From Thuidium tamariscinum (taxonomy: Eukaryota; Streptophyta; Bryopsida; Hypnales; Thuidiaceae): DNA of 64,000 bases. The stretch is taken from NCBI GenBank assembly GCA_947034885.2, contig OX344752.2, positions 23,149,386-23,213,385 on the forward strand, written 5' to 3'. Positions 58,084 to 64,000 of this stretch are shown piece after piece (the first letter of the stretch is position 1; each line of letters starts with the position of its first letter). The translations under genes and the position numbers were made by a program. The notes under the pieces were generated by a model. That model was given only the letters and a program-made list of their open reading frames with translations. It was not told where the DNA came from and searched no databases.

Positions 58084-58626
58084 TCAACCATTGTTGGTTG
58101 AACATCGATCCATAACACCATCTTCGTCTGCAATTGCTTGTGGCAATTCCTCCATAGCATTGTCTTCATCTTCTTTGTCTTCATCCTCTTCATCATCTTC
58201 ATCTCCTTCTTTGTCTTCAAGTAATTGTTGCATTGAATACAAGTGCATTGTCAACACAACATCCATGCATAAATCATCCCAGAAATCTTCCTCCCACATG
58301 AACTCGATCTACTGCTCTAAAGCTTTTTGAAAGCTCAGAATGTCCATTCTGAAGTACTCGAGTACACTACAATGCAAAGGCTGAAGAGAAATTTTGATGA
58401 AGGGGGTGGAGCACAATGCACGGAGCAAGTGACCTAAACGAATAGGCATCACTTTGAATTGGAGCGACAATCCGCGGCAATGAGCGTCAGACTCACGTCC
58501 ACCACATGGCAGATGAGGCTGTGCCAGATGATGGATATAGTGCGGCGGGGCTGGTTGATGGAGAACCAATTCCTCCACACGCCTTATGTAAGGGAGGAGG
58601 TCCAAGAGGAAAGAGGGCTCAGTCAC
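58084..58626 (-). pseudogene. Interrupted gene-like frame with acidic tract, not recognised
   Basis: One minus-strand reading frame is open from 58626 to 58084 except for a single in-frame TAG at 58309-58311. The upstream part contains LLDLLPYIRRVEELVLHQPA and the downstream part WEEDFWDDLCMDVVLTMHLY followed by an Asp/Glu tract (EDKEGDEDDEEDEDKEDED). The composition looks protein-like, so this is probably a broken gene or transposase-derived fragment. I cannot name the family. The plus-strand Ser-rich frame is only its shadow. Confidence 0.45.
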
Positions 58627-60486
58627 TTGGGAAAACGTTGGAATTTTTTACTTTTTGCAAGATTGATTTTTTTTAGCAAATTATAAATTGATATTTGCAA
58701 TCAGAGGCCCCAATTAGTGTAGAAGCATGTCTCAGGTAAATTAGATAAGCACAAAATAGGAGACTTTTTTGCTTTACTTACACCCCTGAAATTACTTGGA
58801 GTGGCCAAACAAGGGGGCTAGCTCACCCCGACTGTAGGACAAAGGGTTGATGTGATTTTTTTAGAGAGATTTTTCAAAGAAAGAGAAGTGAAGAGCAATT
58901 TTGATGCAGGTGAAATTAGAATTTTTGGATTCATAGAGAATTAGTTACAATTTTCTAAACAAGGAGCACCATAGGTTGCAAAACTTGCTCATATAGTGGG
59001 TCTGTAATGAATTCACTTCAACTTGTGAAAATAGTAAGTGAGTTTAAGATTTGATTACAAACATAGTGGGAATGATGCTCCATCAATCTTTAATGTGTGT
59101 GCTACATTCTTTAAATGAAAGAAGACAGTAGTAAAAAGCATACAAACCATAGTACTAATTCATTGTTAGTAAAGTTTGACATGTTTCCTAAGCTAATTGT
59201 CATAATTGTGGAATCTTTTTATTTTATGACATTTGAATAATCTAAAATTGCACATCTTCATCCTAATCAATAACATCCCATTAATTGCACTTAACTGTGC
59301 AATAAACTTCGATTTTGCATACTTGTTTCACCTCCTAAATACTCAAAAATCGTTCACAAAGGATCATCTTTTTTTTTTCCTCAATCAATTCCATTTTCAC
59401 ATCCCTCTGCACTATTCATGGCACTTTTGTAAGAGCGGTTCCAAAAGCTTGAGCAATTTTTGAACCTCCACCTATATTGTAGATTTGTTGAGGAGAATGA
59501 AACCCCTCAAATTTTTTAATGTAAATCTGTCATTAGTTACTAAACATTATTTTAGGTTTCCAAAGTAGACGGCTAGAGGTAGAATATTATACAATTCCCA
59601 AACTCTTAACTACTAAATGATTTTTTAATTTCTAAAAATTTACAAGGGTTTATTTTCATATATTATGGAAGGTCATTTTGGAATTGATTTATGTTAAAAA
59701 ATATTCTAGATTAGTAAATTTTTTTAGAGCACAAATTGTGACAAATGTTTATAATAGAATTTCTTTTGTTAGATTTTTTCTTGTAGAATTTTTTCTTTTA
59801 TAACCCCCCCTTCCAAATGCATTTATTTTCAAAATATTTGTCATAAAATTGCTCCTTTTTATTTCAATGTCAAACCAAGGAACAAAAGGTATATTTTAAA
59901 AGAATGTTAATAAATTTTACTTGATTGTATATACTAGTACCTACTTAAATCATTTAAATCCAATTGAAACAATGAAATGAAAGTTATGACAAGTTCTATT
60001 TGGCAATCAATAAAGTTACATAGAAAAAACATGTAAAGTTGTTTAATGAATTCAATTTTGAAATTCTTTAAATAAAGACACAATATAGGATAATTATGTA
60101 TTGCTTACAAGAACATTTTCACAATTGGGATTTATAATCCTAAATTTCTTTTCAAAGTTTTTAGCCATTTAGGTTTTTCTTCCATCAAGCATTGCCTTCC
60201 ACTTCATAATTTTTTTTAAAATGGACATGAAATACTTTTGGATTCAATCTTTTTATATATGTATTCTCCACCCAATTTCCAATATATTCTCTCAAATGTA
60301 CAAGCTCAAGATATACATGATTTTTTTTCTACAACCTTGAAAGACAAAACTTCATCTTCAAAAAGTACTAGAAAAAATCGTTCTTTTGAAGTTTAGGAAC
60401 ATTGAGCTTGAAATCAAAGGAGATATTTTATTTGAAAATTTTATAAAGGTATAGTTATTTGAATAAGATAATTAAAGAATACTATG
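58627..60486. other. Intergenic, AT-rich
   Basis: 58640-58860 contains a diverged relative of the tandem copies at 11036-11280. The remainder is AT-rich with no supported gene. Confidence 0.45.
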
Positions 60487-61100
60487 CATTAGATGAGATT
60501 TGAGGCCTTCAAAGGGCCATTTCAATTTTATTCCTAGAACAAATCTTGAAACATAAGAGGATTTTGAGCTGCTGTATAAGACTGCGAGTTCCCAAATGCT
60601 GGGAACGCTGGGAACGCAGTGCTGATGTGGTCGAGCGACTGCCACGTCAGAAAATACTAATTAATTAATTAATTTTTAAATTTTTTTAAAATAAAATTCT
60701 TGAAATTTTTTAAAAATCATTTTCTTTCTTTTTAAAACATTTTGGAATTTTTTTTAAATTAATTTTTTTTTTTTCAAAATTCGAAAATTCAGACCAGCAG
60801 GGGGCTGGACTGCAGCAGTGGGAACAGTTTCTGGGAACACCCCTAAAACGGTCTTGTTGGGGGCCAGAAATCCTCTTATGTTGTTAGTTGTTGTCAAGCT
60901 AGCAATTACCAAAATAATAATAGTAATAATTTTTGTCTTAAAATGTAAATTTTTTTTTTTAAAAAGGCAAATTTTTTTTAATGATGTGGCATAGTTACGA
61001 CCACATCAAATTCCTGTGTTTTTGCGTTCCTACAAGAGTTTCTGCATTCCCATAGTATAGGAACTCATAATCTCTTGGAGGCCTCAAATCTCTTCTAATG
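60487..61100. mobile_element. CATTAGA-family inverted-repeat element, copy C, 614 bp
   Basis: Ends CATTAGATGAGATTTGAGGC and, inverted, AGGCCTCAAATCTCTTCTAATG. The interior is partly self-complementary: GATGTGGTCGAGC on the left against GACCACATCA on the right, and CATAAGAGGAT on the left against ATCCTCTTATG on the right. It is the fullest member of the family. Confidence 0.7.
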
Positions 61101-62239
61101 GGTTGAATTTACTAAAAAGTAAAAATGTAGATTGTGCTCAAGATTGTGATTTTATCTTTGCTTTTGATGTAGATATTTTAAACCAATTTTGAACTTCAAA
61201 ATATTGAAGAATTTTAGGGATTAGATTTTTAATTTAGATTTAAAAAACTAAATTCATAATTGATATTGATAGCAACTAAACGTACTTATTGTTGCAAAAC
61301 ATTAAGTATATTTATCAAATCTTATAGGTGAGTGAAAGAAGATTTCAACACAATTTAACATGCATTATTTGAACACTTTATAAGTAAGTTTTGAATTTTT
61401 AAAATATTGTCTCTAAGGGTACCAAAAACCAATGGTAGCTAGAATCTCATAGATTTCATAATACTCTTGAAGAAGAACATTAAGGTATTTCATCTATACA
61501 CTTAATGGCATTGCAATACAAATATATTTGTGGTATAGTTGTATAACATAACATTTAGTAGCTAGCCAAAAGAAAGGTTGTTTTTCCTCTCTTTTGGCAT
61601 CATCTAAGAATTTCATCCACAAGAAGTAATATTTAGTTTGTAACAACATGCCTTAAGAAGAATCATTGTGATGATACTGACTAGGAAAAGAAGCCACTAC
61701 CAAAGTTAATTTAAGTAAACATCTCTCATGTTAGCTAATGATGAATGATGATTAATTAAGCCAAGCTTAAGTTCCCATGAAGTTGACATAGATAGGAACT
61801 AGTGAGATTAGATGGCTCTTCTCGTTATAAGGTGATCTAATTTATTAAAAGTATTAATTTAGACACCTTGACTTACCATGTCAAGATACTTCATTCACAT
61901 GGGGGGTTGTTTCCACCCTATCTACCTCTCTCACAATTTGACATTTTTTGACACATGGCTATATAGCTATTGAATGGTGTGGAATATTTCACACCATTTC
62001 ATCTACTAGATGGAATCATGTGGAATATTTTTCATCATTCTATCCTTGGAAAGGCAGGCTTTTAAGAATGGAATTGGAAGAAAATTTGTATTTAAGATTT
62101 CACAAATGGTTTGTAGGTTAAGTGAGTTGGATTGCCTATACTAGATGGCTCTATCAATGTGAAGAAAACTTATATGATAGATTGAGAAGGAATATGGGAA
62201 CTTATTTTAAAGAAGAAAAAATAGAAGTGAGGGTGGAAG
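61101..62239. other. Intergenic, AT-rich
   Basis: No gene, RNA or delimitable repeat was recognised. Confidence 0.45.
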
Positions 62240-62710
62240 CTAGAGAACTACCAAATGCTTGATGTTTAGGAATGTTATGTTATATTCCAAGTATTGATTG
62301 TTTACCATCTTATATAGGATAAGTATGCCATTAACCGCACGCAGCATAAAACTGGGTAGCGACCAAATAATGACTAGACAGTGACTTCTTGCAGTGCATG
62401 TCCTTTGTGAAGAAGGTAGCATGAGCAACCAAACAATGAACAAATACATAGCCACCACATATCCTTTGTGAAGGAGGTAGCACGAGCAACCAAACAATGA
62501 ACAAACACATAGCCACCACACGCTTGTGCGGAGAAGGATTGTTGGTCTTTTAAAAAAAATCAAAATCATGTCTTCATTCACATAGTTTACAATTGCAATG
62601 AATATAGTTTCATTGTCTGATTTAATAATCTTGCAAGAATGTACTTGAAATGTGCCGAAGAAGGCTTCAAAACTTGCATGTGCGGTGATTGGCACGTTTA
62701 CATTAATCAA
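62240..62710 (-). pseudogene. 156-aa frame, possible copia-type integrase scrap plus tandem repeat
   Basis: The N-terminal part (FEAFFGTFQ, then CKIIKSDNETIF) resembles the integrase core phrase of Ty1/copia elements (IRSDNGTEF), with the expected Asp but weak overall similarity. The middle (VWWLCVCSLFGCSCYLL repeated as VVAMYLFIVWLLMLP) is the translation of a 61-bp tandem duplication at 62401-62522. No reverse transcriptase or LTR was found nearby, so this is at most a decayed fragment. Confidence 0.35.
62401..62522. repeat. 61-bp tandem duplication
   Basis: TCCTTTGTGAAGAAGGTAGC...GCCACCACATA is followed directly by a second copy with four to five substitutions. The period of 61 is not a multiple of three, so the two copies are translated in different frames. 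Confidence 0.9.
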
Positions 62711-62852
62711 TATCTAAAAAAAAGTGATGCTCCAAATGTAGGTGCTGTAAGTATAGGTGTCCTATTTGAGGGCAGTGATAGTTAAGGGAGAAACACCCAT
62801 TTCCGTCCCTGTACCTATTCCTAAACTCTAGAGTACCACTAAATTTGTCCGT

Positions 62853-63254
62853 AAGGTAGAACCACCCATAAGCAATTAGCAACCCCTAACCAATCTATCA
62901 ATGAATGCATTTCCAACCAAGGTTAGAATGTTTTTTTTTTTACTTTTCAAAGTTGGGATTAAAAGTTCATGGCACATGTTTCAAAATAGTGTGCAAGAAA
63001 GTAGAAAAGTGTGAGTAAAAAAGTGTGTTTTTAACGTGATTGGAATTAGAAGAGTCCATAGGTTGGCAATGGGTCCAGTGCACCTTTTGCCTTTTAAAAT
63101 TTATAGTAATTCAATTCATAAGATAAAATTCTCAAAGCTTTTGCAATTTCCATCATTTCTATCATTGCACCTCTCAAAATATTTGCTTTACCTTGCACTA
63201 CACCAGTTGATGTCTAGAATACTTTAAGTAATTGGTTATAGGTGATTCTACCTT
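62853..63254. mobile_element. 400-bp TIR element (MITE), copy 2
   Basis: Begins AAGGTAGAACCACCCATAAG and ends with the inverse GGTGATTCTACCTT. It is aligned over its length with 32985-33384, at roughly 80 percent identity by eye and in the same orientation. No protein-coding frame is shared. Confidence 0.8.
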
Positions 63255-64000
63255 AAGCATTCATTAAAGCGTTCGACAAATGTTTAGCTAACGCAGTTGT
63301 AAGACACATGTATAGTTTTCATTCACTGACAACTGATTTCAGTAGGTGTTCAGTTAAAGGTAGACCTATAGGATGGTTCCACTAGTCTAGGGAGCCAATA
63401 CTTTGGAAATTTGTAGAAATTACACACTGATCCGAAAAAATTTGATTTTTTTTTCAATATTCATGATTTTCACTCACTAATACTAAAAAAATATCAGTTT
63501 TAGAAAACGCTGCCTCCAACTATGCTGAATTCCTTATTTGCACGGTTTTGGGTGTTTCCACTGTATGGGCTTACGCACTTTCCACTTTTTTGCTGCAACG
63601 GAGCTTATCACACTGCCAAGTGCCCAAGTCTCACCTCATCCGTTGCCGCGCACAGACGCCCTTTCGCAGCCAAAAGTGCTTCCTTCAACTCCGGCACCAC
63701 GAATTCCAGGCAACATTTAGAAAATCAAAGCTTGCAGTGCCGATCACTCCACCTCCGAAGTGGGTTCTTCGAAATTCCAAAGTTCAAACGCAGAAAGGTG
63801 GAGGGTAACAGTTGGACGCCTCTCTCTAAGCATTCATACAGATTTCTGCAGTGCCCTCATCCCTTCAAATACAAGTAGAGGCCACGTATTCGCTCTTCGG
63901 ACATGCAACAAACAAGAAACTTATAGCAATTCGTACTTGCAATCGCGATCTCTACCCCAGTCGACATTAACGAATCGGAATCCCTCTCCCGCAATGTTTC
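63255..64000. other. Possible 5' region of a gene running out of the window
   Basis: GC content rises from about 63500. Overlapping plus-strand frames (63522-63878 and 63548-63808) include Ser/Arg-rich stretches that could be a targeting peptide. No domain, clear start or supported splice could be established. I give no product. Confidence 0.3.

Noticed and set aside
58091-58330. Ser-rich 79-aa plus-strand frame
   Set aside because: Antisense of the Asp/Glu tract in the interrupted minus-strand frame; low complexity.
1-64000. Reverse transcriptase, LTR pairs, viral polymerase or CRISPR-like arrays
   Set aside because: None seen on either strand. The only retroelement hint is the weak integrase-like phrase at 62600.

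Overview
This is a window of plant nuclear DNA. Genes have many GT-AG introns, two products carry chloroplast transit peptides, interstitial AAACCCT repeats sit near genes, and gene islands of ordinary GC alternate with very AT-rich, transposon-filled stretches. A non-seed plant such as a moss fits the feel of the sequence, but I cannot fix the species. No bacterial or plasmid feature and no CRISPR array is present.

Gene islands. (1) 1-10.8 kb: a DUF7733-type membrane protein gene (minus, 3' end outside the window) diverges from a 13-exon NOL10/Enp2 ribosome-biogenesis gene (plus), followed by the nuclear gene for plastid ribosomal protein L11 (minus). (2) 26-31.4 kb: a SET-domain histone methyltransferase gene (plus) preceded by three 227-bp tandem repeats, then an apparently bicistronic small-protein locus (plus). 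(3) 40.3-46.8 kb: Mediator subunit MED32 (minus) diverging from a chloroplast metallo-beta-lactamase-fold gene (plus). (4) 47.6-48.9 kb: an intronless coiled-coil protein (minus), not recognised. I resolved exon borders for all spliced genes by reading frame and GT-AG sites, and the phases close in each.

The most striking structure is at 11.3-26.5 kb. An identical inverted repeat (arms 11621-14958 and 22354-25698) carries one U1 snRNA gene per arm, facing each other. The centre (13050-24269) looks like one large AT-rich mobile element with about 1.9-kb terminal inverted repeats starting TTAACCC. Three other segments (32730-35148, 53645-56232, 55103-55982) share the TTAA+CCY end motif, which resembles piggyBac-type ends. 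Outside the identical core the two sides stay homologous but diverged, so the inverted duplication seems older and its core recently homogenised or re-copied.

Other mobile DNA: a Stowaway-type MITE in a NOL10 intron, a CACTA-like hairpin with a GAC target duplication beside a gene-like island (possible Pack-CACTA), a hAT-like element, a 400-bp terminal-inverted-repeat pair 30 kb apart, and a three-member family ending CATTAGA. A 1.1-kb piece of the metallo-beta-lactamase gene (intron 1 plus exon 2) lies inverted and broken beside the RPL11 gene, 35 kb away. The remaining AT-rich DNA (about 31.3-38.5, 49-57 and 59-63 kb) shows no convincing gene.
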